Below are positions 9,731 through 19,742 of a stretch of 63,225 nucleotides of DNA, in pieces. How positions within the stretch are numbered: the stretch's first letter is position 1; every line of letters begins with the position of its first letter. Source of the stretch: Carboxylicivirga fragile. GTDB lineage: Bacteria > Bacteroidota > Bacteroidia > Bacteroidales > Marinilabiliaceae. A model generated the notes under the pieces. The model saw nothing but the letters and a program-made list of their open reading frames with translations, was not told the DNA's origin and searched no databases. The stretch is taken from the NCBI GenBank assembly GCA_025499625.1, contig JAFMVD010000034.1:1-63225 (forward strand), given 5' to 3'. The position numbers and the translations under genes are program-made.

Positions 9731-9960
9731 GATATATGGGTTTTAAAGGAATTGTAAGGTAGCAATTTTAAACCATCCTTTTATCATGGTTACTAACAAC
9801 ATAGCCAATATAGTTTCAATCAAAATAAGCAACTGATATATCTCAGTACAATTCATAAATAAAGCCCTTATTTTTATGTCGTAAAATCGTTAACACTTTT
9901 AATATTGACTATATTGCTGATATTAAGATGTTCAAACATTAGTCTAAAAATAATCACATC

Positions 9961-12045
9961 ATGAAACACATTGTTTTTTATGCCTTTGTAGCTCTTTTAC
10001 TTGCAGCCTGTTCAGCGCCGCAACAAAAACAAGAAGAGACATTTACAAACCGCGACATCAAGGTCGAAAGTCCAATTATGACACCCGAAGTTCTATGGTC
10101 ATTTGGTCGTGTTGGTAGCGTTGCCGTATCTCCAGATGGGCAAACAGTAGCGTTCACAATCTCTTACACCAAAATTGAAGAGAATAAAACCTACTCCGAC
10201 ATTTACACAATGCCTGCCAAAGGTGGTGACTTTAAACAAATCACATCAACTAAAGGTGGTGAATTTGAAGTAAGATGGCGACCTGATGGTGCTAAAATAA
10301 CTTATATGACTGCTGCCTCTGGTGATGTTCAACTTTGGGAAATGAATGCCGATGGAACGCAGAACAAACAAGTAACAAGAGTAAAAGGTGGCATAGAAGG
10401 CTATAAATATGCGCCAACAATGGATAAATTGGTTTACACCAAAAGTGTGAAGCTTGATCAAACCATTCACGATCGTTATCCTGACTTAAAACATGCTGAT
10501 GCCCGCATCGAAGACGACCTGATGTATCGCCACTGGGACCATTGGGTTGACCCAACATATACACACGTTTTTTACATCAGCTACGCGAACGGCGCCACCA
10601 CTGGAGAAGGCGTTGATATCATGAAAGACGAGCGTTTTCACTCACCAAACAAACCTTGGGGTGGCATGGAGCAAATTACTTTCTCTCCAGATGGAAAAAA
10701 CATTGCTTATACAAGTAAGAAAAAGGTTGGTATGGAATCAGCATTCTCAACCAATAGCGACATCTATGTATTCTCTATCGAAACTGGTAAAACAGAGAAT
10801 TACTCTGAAGGTATGATGGGGTATGACATTGCTCCTACCTATTCTCCTGATGGAAAATACATTGCCTGGGAAAGCATGGAACGCGATGGTTACGAGGCCG
10901 ATCAAAATCGCCTATTCATCATGGATCTTGCCACAAAAGAGAAGAAAGATTACACAGCTGATTTCGATCAGAATGTACATGGATTAACATGGACATCTGA
11001 TAGCAAACAAATCTACTTTACAAGTGAGGACAAAGGTTCTAAAGAGATTTTTCGCTTTGACATAAGCAACAATAGTATTTCTCAGATTACCGATGGTATT
11101 CACAACTATAACTCAGTTGCTCCAGCTGGCGATATGTTGATTGCAACTCGTACTTCAATGCAATACCCAACCGAGATTATTTCCGTTAACCCTGAAACAG
11201 GCGAAGGCGAAAACATCTCAAAAGTAAATGAACCATTGTTAGCTCAACTTAAAATGGGTAAGGTTGAAAAGCGTTGGATAAAAACTACCGACAACAAAGA
11301 AATGTTGACTTGGGTAATTTACCCTCCTAATTTCGATTCTGCCAAGAAATATCCAACACTACTATATTGTGGTGGTGGCCCACAGAGCATGGTAAGTCAG
11401 TTTTGGAGCCTCCGTTGGAACTTCCAAATGATGGCTGCCAACGATTACATTATTGTTGCTCCTAACCGTAGAGGCTTACCAGGATTTGGTCAGGAATGGA
11501 ACGAGCAAATTAGTGGTGACTATGGCGGTCAGAACATGAAAGATTACCTTTCAGCCATTGATGAAGTTGCAAAAGAGCCATTTGTTGATAATGATAACCT
11601 TGGATCTATCGGAGCAAGTTATGGAGGTTACTCTGTGTACTGGCTAGCTGGAAACCACAACAAACGTTTTAGTGCATTTATCTCACACTGTGGTATTTTC
11701 AACTTTGAGCAAATGTACAGTACTACTGAGGAGATGTTCTTCGTTGACTTCGATTACAAAGGCAACTATTGGGATAAAAGCAATAAAACAGCTATGCGTA
11801 GTTATGCCAACTCTCCACACAACTTTGTTAAAAACTGGGATACACCAATGTTAGTAATACATGGTGCGAAGGATTTCCGTATTCCTTACACGCAAGGCAT
11901 GGGAGCATACAACGTAGCTAAGATGCGCGGACTACAAGCTCGCTTCTTATATTTCCCTGAGGAAAACCATTGGGTTCTTTCTTGCCACAACGGTATTCTT
12001 TGGCAACGAGAATTCTTCCGTTTCTTAGATGAAACTTTGAAATAG
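9961..12045 (+). CDS. S9 family peptidase (acylaminoacyl/prolyl-oligopeptidase type), lipoprotein
   Basis: 694 aa. A lipobox (LLLAACSA) indicates a lipoprotein. A seven-bladed propeller with WD40-like TolB repeats (about 45-430) precedes an alpha/beta hydrolase domain (about 440-694). The triad is visible: Ser553 in GASYGGY, Asp638 in GAKDFRI and His670 in ENHWV. It should cleave short peptides in the periplasm or at the surface. It stands alone with its own terminator at 12064. A paralogous S9 enzyme (DPP IV) is at 60889. Confidence 0.9.
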   Translation: MKHIVFYAFVALLLAACSAPQQKQEETFTNRDIKVESPIMTPEVLWSFGRVGSVAVSPDGQTVAFTISYTKIEENKTYSDIYTMPAKGGDFKQITSTKGGEFEVRWRPDGAKITYMTAASGDVQLWEMNADGTQNKQVTRVKGGIEGYKYAPTMDKLVYTKSVKLDQTIHDRYPDLKHADARIEDDLMYRHWDHWVDPTYTHVFYISYANGATTGEGVDIMKDERFHSPNKPWGGMEQITFSPDGKNIAYTSKKKVGMESAFSTNSDIYVFSIETGKTENYSEGMMGYDIAPTYSPDGKYIAWESMERDGYEADQNRLFIMDLATKEKKDYTADFDQNVHGLTWTSDSKQIYFTSEDKGSKEIFRFDISNNSISQITDGIHNYNSVAPAGDMLIATRTSMQYPTEIISVNPETGEGENISKVNEPLLAQLKMGKVEKRWIKTTDNKEMLTWVIYPPNFDSAKKYPTLLYCGGGPQSMVSQFWSLRWNFQMMAANDYIIVAPNRRGLPGFGQEWNEQISGDYGGQNMKDYLSAIDEVAKEPFVDNDNLGSIGASYGGYSVYWLAGNHNKRFSAFISHCGIFNFEQMYSTTEEMFFVDFDYKGNYWDKSNKTAMRSYANSPHNFVKNWDTPMLVIHGAKDFRIPYTQGMGAYNVAKMRGLQARFLYFPEENHWVLSCHNGILWQREFFRFLDETLK

Positions 12046-12063
12046 ATCAAAACTGAAAATACT

Positions 12064-12100
12064 AAAACAGCCTCATTTACTCTGCAAATGGGGCTGTTTT
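12064..12100 (+). terminator. Terminator of the S9 peptidase gene
   Basis: AAAACAGCC pairs with GGGCTGTTTT, extended by an inner CATTT/AAATG stem. It ends in TTTT and sits 18 bp after the stop codon. Confidence 0.8.
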
Positions 12101-12350
12101 GTTAAAAGCTCAATAGGTTAGTTACGTATGTTTCGGATTTTATTTAGATAAGCCGTAAAGAGATATGGCGGCTATCTGCAAATCAAGCAACCTGCATTTT
12201 CAATTTCAACCGTGCATTATCAAACACTACACCGGGCGTTTTTGCTCAACTTAACTTCATCTAACGAAGCTTACATTCTATAAATGTAGAACTTAAAACT
12301 CTTGGCTCATAAGTTGATAATTCAATTCCAAAATTAAAAAACATAGAGTC
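12101..12350. other. Intergenic region with an imperfect hairpin
   Basis: No gene is seen. A bulged hairpin (AGATaAGCCG at ~12145 pairing with CGGCTATCT ending ~12177) lies in the first half, and a small CTTC/GAAG hairpin near 12258-12272. This DNA probably holds the promoter and leader of the gene at 12351, but no clear TAnnTTTG box stands out. Confidence 0.35.
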
Positions 12351-13109
12351 ATGAAAAAAATTAACATTTTATTCGCGCTGCTTTTCTCATTTATAGTTGC
12401 ATCCGCACAAGAAACTGAATTAAAGCAAAAGTTTATCCTCGAAACCCTTGTTGAAGCCCCAGTATTCGTAGGCCATGCTAATATTGACAAGAGTGATCAA
12501 ATAACCTTTACACACTTTCTTCAGCAAGAACTAGAGTACCTATCGGAACTTGACTATCCTGACAAAGAAGGTATCGTTGGCGTCAGGTTTACGGTTAATG
12601 CTGATGGTTCGTTATCAAAAATACATATTGAAAACTCTGTCTCCAAGACATTAGATTACGCTGTATTGCATGCCATAAAGACAAGTGATAAAAAATGGTT
12701 AGCTGGAAAAATAAACGGATCAGCAACTGCTATGGAAAAAACAATGTATGTGAAATTTGATATTCCTGGCAATCCAAACCATGTTGATATGGCCAACTTG
12801 CACTTAGGTTTTGCAATGAAGCAACTAAATGACATTAAGAATCTACCTACCAGATCATTGGATAAAAACAGACTTATTATCAAGACACAGCGCAAAGCTA
12901 AAGTAGCAAGCTCTCATTTGGCCAATGCTGAAAAATATGTACCAAATGATATGTCAATTACTTTTTGGCAAGCATTTATTTATGAATTACAAGGCAACAC
13001 CGAATTAATGAACCAACGTTTGGAGAAATACCTTGAATTAGTCGAATACAAAACACTTAATGAAAAGGTAAAAAAAGACATGAACCTAGCAGTAATCACA
13101 TTCAAGTAA
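12351..13109 (+). CDS. Secreted TonB C-terminal-domain protein
   Basis: 252 aa. A signal peptide ending SAQ is followed by a TonB-C-like module (about residues 45-130; GVRFTVNADGSLSKIHI then a conserved Ala-Lys helix region). The rest is helical and TPR-like (about 150-235). Unlike true TonB proteins it has no proline-rich spanner or N-terminal anchor, so it probably does not energise receptors; such free TonB-C proteins are common in Bacteroidota and of unclear role. It is convergent with a TonB receptor gene. Confidence 0.7.
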   Translation: MKKINILFALLFSFIVASAQETELKQKFILETLVEAPVFVGHANIDKSDQITFTHFLQQELEYLSELDYPDKEGIVGVRFTVNADGSLSKIHIENSVSKTLDYAVLHAIKTSDKKWLAGKINGSATAMEKTMYVKFDIPGNPNHVDMANLHLGFAMKQLNDIKNLPTRSLDKNRLIIKTQRKAKVASSHLANAEKYVPNDMSITFWQAFIYELQGNTELMNQRLEKYLELVEYKTLNEKVKKDMNLAVITFK

Positions 13110-13163
13110 AATCGCTATTAATATAGACTTACTCAATTCATCCATAAATTAACAATACCTTTT

Positions 13164-13199
13164 ACGCTCAATTTCCTTAATAATTTGGAAATTGAGCGT
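13164..13199. terminator. Bidirectional terminator, 13-bp stem
   Basis: ACGCTCAATTTCC and GGAAATTGAGCGT form a perfect stem around a 10-base loop. It sits between the convergent genes ending at 13109 (+) and 13208 (-). Confidence 0.85.
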
Positions 13200-13207
13200 C
13201 TTTATAA

Positions 13208-15601
13208 CTAAAACTCAATCATCAAACCAATTGTAGGTAAAACTGTACCTGAAGATGCGGCCAGTTCTTTCAATAAATAACGTTGCTCTTCATATGGATC
13301 GCCTGGATTAATTATAATTGGTAGATTGTTTTCATCTAGCTCTTGAACGAGTTGAGGCGGTTGCTCAGCCTTTTGATTATACAAATTTTGTATGTCGATA
13401 TAAAAGCCTAAAGTCATATTCTTAAACTCATAGGTCTTGTCCACACGGATATCTAACTGGTGAAAACTAATCAGGCGTTGTGTATTATATTGAGAATAAT
13501 CCAAATATTGTCTGTTTTGAATATCCCAGGCTTGTACCAATTCTGATTTTTCTCTATCGTAGGGCGTATATGGCAAACCTCCTGCAAAGCGCCATTTAGC
13601 ACCAATGCTCCAATTACGTTTTAAAGTTTGGTTTAGTGTGATCGTAAACAAATGACGACTATCCCAAGATGATGGTACGTATGCATCTTTATAATCGGTA
13701 AATTCACTTCTCACATAGGTATAGGCCGCAATTAGGTTTAAACCTTTATGCGTTCTGGTTCTGACTAAAGCTTCAACACCATAGGCTTTTCCTCGCGAAG
13801 TGGGTGTAACTTCCTCATCGCCAAACACACCAAAATCACCTCCCTTACTAGCCATCGAAACTGAATCTTTGACTGAGAAAGGATAATTATCGTAGTTCTT
13901 ATAAAACCCCTCTAAAGTAATGCGACTATGATTGTTTGGACGATATTCAAAACCGGCTACAAAATGATCGGAATAGATGTGTTTTAAACCATTCTGCTTA
14001 TTCAGCAAGTTGCCATCTTCATCGCGATAGCCCATGGTTGTGTAAGCTGGATTCTGATAATAACGTCCCACGTTAGCATTGAAATATACCTCGGGCAACA
14101 CCATATATGATAATGCCAGGCGCGGACTAATTTGATCGAGCAAGTTATTCATATCTGAAGAGTAGCTATTCGCATCCATCCTTAAACTAGCAGAAAGATT
14201 CAACCGATTATTAAAAAATGGATGTGATACGGAACCAAATACCGACCATTTCAGAAAATTCAAATCTGAAGAATAGTTAATCTCATTGGCTTGATCATCA
14301 ATAAAAACTCGACTATAAGTGCGATTACTATATTGCACATACTCCGTTCCGGCTCCAACATTAATAGTAAATTGATTAGGACGAGCAGTGTACTCCATTC
14401 TAAACTTATTTTCTATTTCATCCGAACTATAATCGTAATTCAAATTCTGTGGCACCTCAATGTTATCCTGATATTTATATGCTTCGTTATTTAAATGGTT
14501 ACGACTTAAAAAGAACGAAAAATAACTACGCTCCAAATAATGCTTAAAAGTAGATCCAATAGTGTAGTTCCATTGATTATTTACCGGCAGATAACCTAAA
14601 GTATAATTATTCTCCTCCGTCGGTTCTGCATCGGTATTAAGTTTAAACTTATCAATGGCACCAACACCAATAAAACTTATTTCATTCTTATCATCAATGC
14701 GTGTCTTGGTCTTAAACTGAAAATCGGTAAAAGTGGGCAAAAAAGGCAACTCTAATGCAGAAAACAAAAATTGTAAATAGGAGCGGCGAACGGATGCGAT
14801 TAAACCTGTTTTTTCACTAATAGGCGTCATAGCCGTAAACGAAACCTCTGAAGCACCAAGCGTGGCTTTAAAGTTTGAATTATCCATATCCACATCAACC
14901 TGCTTAAATTCAAATACCGAACTTAATGCGTTGCCCTTTGCCGCGGGAAAAGCACTTGAATAAAAATCTACTTCCCGTATAAAATCAACATTTAATATAC
15001 CAACAGGTCCACCAGAAGCTCCCTGTGTAGCAAAGTGATTGATATTTGGAATCTCAATTCCGTCAATAAAAAATCGGTTTTCAGATGGCCCACCACCGCG
15101 AACAAATAAATCATTTCGAAAGGTACTTGCACTCCCCACACCTGGAAAAGATTGCAAAACCTTGGAAATATCACGGTTGGCACCAGCACTTTTTTCAATC
15201 TGATCAATGCCAATACGGCGCAAAGAAACAGGCGCTTCAGGCTTAACAGCAAATGGAGAAGCCGTTATTCTAATTTCATCAATCGCTTCTGTTGTACTTT
15301 CTAAACTAATCTCAACAAAATTACCACGTATCTGCGAAATGTTGTATTCTTCGGTTATTAAATCTGCATAACCGATACTCGATAGTTGCAAACGAATAAA
15401 CCCCGATGGCAAATTATTTATCTCAAAACGCCCCAGGGTATCCGTCATTGTACCATTGGTTGTTTCAAAAACAGTAACCGCTGCAAAAGGTATTGGTTTA
15501 TTGGTATAAACATCACGTACCAAGCCCTTAATTGTACCTTTCTGGGCTAGCACATTAAAAGCCAACACAATAAATCCTAATAATATATATATCTTTTTCA
15601 T
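13208..15601 (-). CDS. TonB-dependent receptor with carboxypeptidase-regulatory-like domain
   Basis: 797 aa from the ATG at 15601. Signal peptide (ends VLAQ), beta-sandwich domain (about 22-105), plug (about 130-250: NDLFVRGGGPSENRFFIDG, then FPAAKGNALSS) and barrel ending in the aromatic IEF. A longer reading frame to 15655 would translate straight through a CCCGAT hairpin, so the inner ATG is preferred. The plug type resembles receptors annotated in Bacteroidota for siderophores or unknown ligands; the ligand cannot be told. No SusD partner is present. Confidence 0.85.
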   Translation of the reverse strand: MKKIYILLGFIVLAFNVLAQKGTIKGLVRDVYTNKPIPFAAVTVFETTNGTMTDTLGRFEINNLPSGFIRLQLSSIGYADLITEEYNISQIRGNFVEISLESTTEAIDEIRITASPFAVKPEAPVSLRRIGIDQIEKSAGANRDISKVLQSFPGVGSASTFRNDLFVRGGGPSENRFFIDGIEIPNINHFATQGASGGPVGILNVDFIREVDFYSSAFPAAKGNALSSVFEFKQVDVDMDNSNFKATLGASEVSFTAMTPISEKTGLIASVRRSYLQFLFSALELPFLPTFTDFQFKTKTRIDDKNEISFIGVGAIDKFKLNTDAEPTEENNYTLGYLPVNNQWNYTIGSTFKHYLERSYFSFFLSRNHLNNEAYKYQDNIEVPQNLNYDYSSDEIENKFRMEYTARPNQFTINVGAGTEYVQYSNRTYSRVFIDDQANEINYSSDLNFLKWSVFGSVSHPFFNNRLNLSASLRMDANSYSSDMNNLLDQISPRLALSYMVLPEVYFNANVGRYYQNPAYTTMGYRDEDGNLLNKQNGLKHIYSDHFVAGFEYRPNNHSRITLEGFYKNYDNYPFSVKDSVSMASKGGDFGVFGDEEVTPTSRGKAYGVEALVRTRTHKGLNLIAAYTYVRSEFTDYKDAYVPSSWDSRHLFTITLNQTLKRNWSIGAKWRFAGGLPYTPYDREKSELVQAWDIQNRQYLDYSQYNTQRLISFHQLDIRVDKTYEFKNMTLGFYIDIQNLYNQKAEQPPQLVQELDENNLPIIINPGDPYEEQRYLLKELAASSGTVLPTIGLMIEF

Positions 15602-15642
15602 CTGTTTATATTTTTGTTCTTTAAGGTCAGATGTAACTCGCC

Positions 15643-15660
15643 TCCCGATAGTCATCGGGA
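15643..15660. repeat. CCCGAT...ATCGGG palindromic element
   Basis: TCCCGAT-AGTC-ATCGGGA, a perfect hairpin upstream of the receptor gene. Related hairpins occur at 23837, 25221, 26747 and 31473, all intergenic, so this looks like a small dispersed palindrome family. Confidence 0.6.
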
Positions 15661-15802
15661 TTAGTCATTCTACTATGTGTGAGAACTTTTTCTCATGGGT
15701 CGTTTCATGTTTAATCTTATCTGCTTAATGCTAAACAACATTAGTAGAAAAAAGTTTTCTTCAACAAAACTTTAAAATTTACTACCTTTCCACAACAATG
15801 CA

Positions 15803-17584
15803 ATGAAAATGAACCGAAAATCCCTCTTTCGACAATTTTTAGTTTGGCGCTTAAGGCACGTAAGCAATCGTCAGTTTATGATGATACTTAGCGTCTTAGT
15901 TGGCATATCAGCCGGACTAGCTGCAGTTGTCATTAAAAACTCGGTACATTTCATAAGCGATTTCGTTCGAAATATTCTCGAAAGCGACTATGGGTATATC
16001 TATTTAATTGCTCCTAGTGTTGGGATTTTTCTCACTGTGTTATTTATTAAGTTTGTTATCCGACGACCCGTTCGACATGGTATTCCAAATGTTTTGTATT
16101 CCATTTCGAAGAATGAAGGACAAATGAATCGACACAACATGGTTTCTTCAATAGTTACCAGTGCACTTACCGTTGGCTTTGGTGGAAGTGTTGGATTGGA
16201 GGGACCTACTGTTTCAACAGGAGCAGCCATAGGTAGTAACATTGGTCAAATGTTCCGCTTAAACTACCGTCAGCTCAAACTTCTGTTGGGATGTGCGTGT
16301 GCTGGAGCCATGGCAGCCATCTTTAAGGCTCCCATTGCCGCCATTGTTTTTGCCCTGGAAGTGATAATGCTTGATTTAACACTGGCTTCATTAGTACCTA
16401 TTCTTCTGGCATCCATATCCGCCGTTGTCACCTCTTATATTTTTATGGGGCAAGAAGTGGTTTATCCCTTTAAGGTAGAATATACTTATCAGCTTATCGA
16501 CTTATTATACTATGGTATACTGGGAATAATAGCTGGCTTTGTGGCTACCTATTTTACACGTGTTTATATTTTGCTTGAGCGCTGGTTCGAAAACATGGGT
16601 AAAATGCGAATACGAATGCTTGTTGGCGGTTTGCTACTTGGTACCTTGCTATTCTTTTTCCCTTCCTTATACGGTGAAGGTTATGAAGTGATTAACGGTG
16701 CCCTTTCGGGAGACATTACCTATATTTTTGCTGATACAATATTTGAAAGTTGGTCAAGTAGTTTTGTTGCATTTGTAGTACTACTTAGCCTGATAATATT
16801 ACTTAAAGTTATTGCAGCATCGCTAACCTTTGGTAGTGGCGGTGTTGGTGGTATTTTTGCGCCTACTCTGTTTATGGGCGCCAATACCGGTTTATTGTTT
16901 GCAACCATTGTTAATAAACTAGGTTTTCACCAGTTACAAGTTCAAAACTTTGCACTTATTGGTATGGCTGGCTTGATCGCCGGCGTATTACAAGCACCTC
17001 TTACAGGTTTATTTTTAATTGCTGATTTATCAGGTGGTTATCAAATGTTTCTACCTTTAATGATAACTGCAACGGCCTCTTTTGCTACGGCTAAAACATT
17101 TGAGAAACATTCGGTTTACACGCACCTTTTGGCTAAGCGTAATGAGTTGTTAACGCACGATAAGGATCAAGCCGTGCTTACTATGATGGAAGTTAAAAAC
17201 CTCATCGAGACGGATTTTGCTAAAATTGCGCCCGAAGCCAACCTTGGGGATTTGGTAGAAGTGGTATCCGAAGCTCATCGCAACTTGTTTCCAGTGGTTG
17301 ATGACAAAGGCATGATGCATGGAATGATCAAGATGGACGATATCCGTAAAATCATATTTAAGCCAGACTTATACGACTCTGTGCTTGTTAAGGATCTTAT
17401 GTACATGCCTGAATATTTCATAAGTCCTGATGACTCCATGGAAGACCTGGTTGAAATGTTTCGTAAGTCGAGCCGCTTCAACATTGCAGTAATCGACAAA
17501 GGCCAATACCTAGGATTTATATCACGGGCCAATGCATTTACAGCCTACCGAAATCAACTAAGAATGTTCTCGGGCGATCATTAA
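15803..17584 (+). CDS. ClC-type chloride channel/transporter with CBS pair (paralogue 1)
   Basis: 593 aa. The ClC membrane domain (about 30-440) has GFGGSVGLEGPTVSTG (gating Glu near residue 133) and GSGGVGGIFAPTLFMG; two CBS domains follow (about 465-590). In place of the EE pair that holds the proton glutamate of E. coli ClC, the sequence reads FALEV, so the inner Glu203 equivalent appears to be Val. That favours chloride channelling or altered coupling, but needs alignment. A close paralogue lies at 19743. It ends in a 4-bp overlap with the convergent dus gene. Confidence 0.9.
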   Translation: MKMNRKSLFRQFLVWRLRHVSNRQFMMILSVLVGISAGLAAVVIKNSVHFISDFVRNILESDYGYIYLIAPSVGIFLTVLFIKFVIRRPVRHGIPNVLYSISKNEGQMNRHNMVSSIVTSALTVGFGGSVGLEGPTVSTGAAIGSNIGQMFRLNYRQLKLLLGCACAGAMAAIFKAPIAAIVFALEVIMLDLTLASLVPILLASISAVVTSYIFMGQEVVYPFKVEYTYQLIDLLYYGILGIIAGFVATYFTRVYILLERWFENMGKMRIRMLVGGLLLGTLLFFFPSLYGEGYEVINGALSGDITYIFADTIFESWSSSFVAFVVLLSLIILLKVIAASLTFGSGGVGGIFAPTLFMGANTGLLFATIVNKLGFHQLQVQNFALIGMAGLIAGVLQAPLTGLFLIADLSGGYQMFLPLMITATASFATAKTFEKHSVYTHLLAKRNELLTHDKDQAVLTMMEVKNLIETDFAKIAPEANLGDLVEVVSEAHRNLFPVVDDKGMMHGMIKMDDIRKIIFKPDLYDSVLVKDLMYMPEYFISPDDSMEDLVEMFRKSSRFNIAVIDKGQYLGFISRANAFTAYRNQLRMFSGDH

Positions 17585-18651
17585 TTATCGACATCGTTCT
17601 GTTCTGCCTCAAGCTCCCGACGTTTCGCTTCAACAAGAAAATCATTTAGGATTTTATCTACTTCATCAAAGCCGTTGGTCTCCATTAACTGAGCCCTTAA
17701 TTGAGCAGCAGCAACAAAACTATTGGTATATATTTTAAAGAAGCGTTTCAGAATCGCCCATGGCTTTTCACCTGACCATGTTCTTGCATATAAAGAAGAA
17801 TGCAGTCGTAATGCTTCAATACGTTCTTCTAACGATGGTTCATGACCAGGATTATATAACCACGGATTATGAAAAATCCCACGTCCAACCATAACGCCAT
17901 CTACACCGTAATCTCTAACCTTCTGCTCCGATTCGTTTAGGGACATAACATCGCCATTACCGAGTAGCTTGATACTCGGATTCATTTCATTCTTTAGCTC
18001 AACGGCTAAGGCAATTTCATCCCAATTGGCAACACCTTCCGACATCATTTTTTGAATACGGCCATGTACAATTAAAGCATCGGTTTCAGATTGCAGTAAG
18101 GTTGAAATCCATGGTTCAGTAACAATTGATTTGAAACCTACGCGCGTTTTTACACTCAAAGGCAAATCAGAAGCTTCATGAACAGCCGATATAATCTCAC
18201 GTGCTAATTCTGGTGTATTAATTAATGCCGAACACGCACCTTTTTTAATGATATTCTTCATGGGGCAGCCCATGTTAATATCAATCCCGTCAAACTCGGT
18301 TTCTTCGGCAATGTACTTGGCCGTCTGATAAAATTTATCTGGATCGGTTCCCCATATTTGAGCAACCAATTTCACATTCATCTCTCGAGCTAAGGCTAAC
18401 TCTTCAGGATTAATTTTAAAGCGATGAATAACTTTTTCTCGACCAATAGGATGACAAAACCCATCTGTAGATAGAAACTCACTAAATAATAAATGAATAT
18501 GTCCTGGCTTACTCAAACGTAAAACCACCTCACGAAACACTGTATCAGTAACATCCTCCATTGGCGCTAATGCCCAAATAGAATCATTTGTATTCTTCCA
18601 GTAATTTGTTTTCCCTGTAACTACCCTTCCACTCATAATCTTTATATTCAT
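17581..18651 (-). CDS. dus: tRNA-dihydrouridine synthase family protein
   Basis: 356 aa. A flavin-dependent TIM barrel starting with ALAPMEDVTD, with the catalytic-cysteine loop NMGCPMKN, the GACSAL motif and the FMN-binding run GNGDV and GVMVGRG. It reduces uridine to dihydrouridine in the tRNA D-loop. Length and motifs fit the DusC/DusB-like branch, but the target position cannot be assigned by eye. The ATG at 18651 is used; the codon before it is a TTG. Convergent with ClC paralogue 1, sharing 4 bp at the stops. Confidence 0.85.
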   Translation of the reverse strand: MNIKIMSGRVVTGKTNYWKNTNDSIWALAPMEDVTDTVFREVVLRLSKPGHIHLLFSEFLSTDGFCHPIGREKVIHRFKINPEELALAREMNVKLVAQIWGTDPDKFYQTAKYIAEETEFDGIDINMGCPMKNIIKKGACSALINTPELAREIISAVHEASDLPLSVKTRVGFKSIVTEPWISTLLQSETDALIVHGRIQKMMSEGVANWDEIALAVELKNEMNPSIKLLGNGDVMSLNESEQKVRDYGVDGVMVGRGIFHNPWLYNPGHEPSLEERIEALRLHSSLYARTWSGEKPWAILKRFFKIYTNSFVAAAQLRAQLMETNGFDEVDKILNDFLVEAKRRELEAEQNDVDN

Positions 18652-18654
18652 CAA

Positions 18655-19032
18655 CTATTACAAATAGCCTTAAGTCTAATACTATTGCACATCGTTCAAC
18701 TAACGTGTATATGCACCATAAGTTTTATGCCAACTCAATGTTTTGCCTGAACACAATGAAATGCAATTATTCTGCAAATATATTAAATTGATCAAGATTT
18801 GAAGAAAGTCCTGCATATGCTTATGAGCTAAAATATTAATCCTTAAATAACACTTAACTTTTTTTAACAGTATTAGATTATGGTAAGATATTGCATCAAC
18901 AAACCCTTTTTTATACTTTTGCTATTACTTTTGAACAGTTAGTCAGTTATAATCGTTAGAATTTTTAAACACACACCAGGTAAACAACTGACTATCTGAA
19001 CAAAGTGCACAAACCCAAACTAGAACAATGTT
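18655..19032. other. Intergenic region with promoter and 5'-UTR inverted repeat
   Basis: Nearly 380 bp between dus (-) and the NUMOD4 gene (+). The left part is AT-rich with no gene. The right part holds the promoter at 18891-18921 and, downstream of it, a 9-bp inverted repeat TAGTCAGTT (18940-18948) / AACTGACTA (18986-18994), within the predicted leader of the NUMOD4 gene. This could be an RNA stem or an operator (inference). Confidence 0.5.
18891..18921 (+). promoter_or_regulatory. Promoter of the NUMOD4/HNH gene
   Basis: TTGC at 18891, a 19-bp spacer, and TACTTTTG at 18914-18921 fit the -33/-7 pattern. A second TACTTTTG follows at 18926-18933, so there may be two overlapping start sites. 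Confidence 0.55.
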
Positions 19033-19596
19033 ATGAAACCAACCACCAACACACGCAAACTTCGAAAAATAGACGATGAGGAGTGGAAACAATTAACGTT
19101 CACCGACAAAAAATACGAAATAAGTAATTATGGACGTATTAAGAGTTACTGTTACGATAAAGAAAATGGACGCATTGTAAAACTTGGCAACATTAAAGGT
19201 TTTTTTAATGTAAGTCTTCGCGTGGAAGGAAAAAAGAAATCCTTTCTTGTTCATAAATTAACGGCACAATACTTTGTTGATAAAACTGCCGATGATCAGG
19301 ATGTTGTAATACACCTTGATTGGAACAAACAAAACAACTTCTTCACAAACCTGCAATGGGTTACTAAAGCCGAAAGTTACAAGCGCATGCACAAGGTGCT
19401 TCAGGAAGCACGCAAGAAAGCAGGCAAAGTGGTTACAAGCTCGAAGTTAACAACTGATGATGTTGCTGTAATTAAAGGCATGTTGGTTAAAGGTGTTAAG
19501 CAAAACTTGATTTCTAAACTATTCTGCGTTAGCGAAATGCAAGTAAGTAGGATTGCACGCAAAGAAAACTGGCCTGAGATTGAGCCTAAATTATAG
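19033..19596 (+). CDS. NUMOD4-HNH-HTH protein (homing-endonuclease-like or regulator)
   Basis: 187 aa. Residues ~10-40 form a NUMOD4 module (EEWKQL...YEISNYGRIKS); ~70-125 an HNH_3-like fold with VIHLDWNKQNN and NLQWVT; ~130-180 a helix-turn-helix resembling the resolvase type (LTTDDVAVIKGML...QNLISKLFCVSEMQVSRIAR). The His and Asn of the HNH core remain, so nuclease activity is possible. Free-standing genes of this type are common in Bacteroidota and may be domesticated DNA-binding proteins. It lies between two ClC paralogues and has its own promoter and a ~100-nt leader. Confidence 0.8.
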   Translation: MKPTTNTRKLRKIDDEEWKQLTFTDKKYEISNYGRIKSYCYDKENGRIVKLGNIKGFFNVSLRVEGKKKSFLVHKLTAQYFVDKTADDQDVVIHLDWNKQNNFFTNLQWVTKAESYKRMHKVLQEARKKAGKVVTSSKLTTDDVAVIKGMLVKGVKQNLISKLFCVSEMQVSRIARKENWPEIEPKL

Positions 19597-19706
19597 ACTT
19601 CTATCCCTTTCGATTGATAAGTAAGAATTATGATTCAATTGTGAATTCGTGCCTGAGCCGTATGTTGAGCACTAGTTTATAATCAAATTAAATACCTATC
19701 ATGGTA

Positions 19707-19734
19707 TTTGGCATACCTTTTTGTATTACTTTTG
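19707..19734 (+). promoter_or_regulatory. Promoter that fixes the start of ClC paralogue 2
   Basis: TTTG at 19707-19710, a 16-bp spacer and TACTTTTG at 19727-19734. Transcription should start near 19741, so the in-frame ATG at 19701 lies upstream of the transcript and cannot be used; the ATG at 19743 would be almost leaderless. Confidence 0.6.
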
Positions 19735-19742
19735 CGGCCATT

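Noticed and set aside
10292-10564. 90-aa minus-strand ORF inside the S9 peptidase gene
   Set aside because: Shadow of a well-supported CDS on the other strand; composition does not look like a protein.
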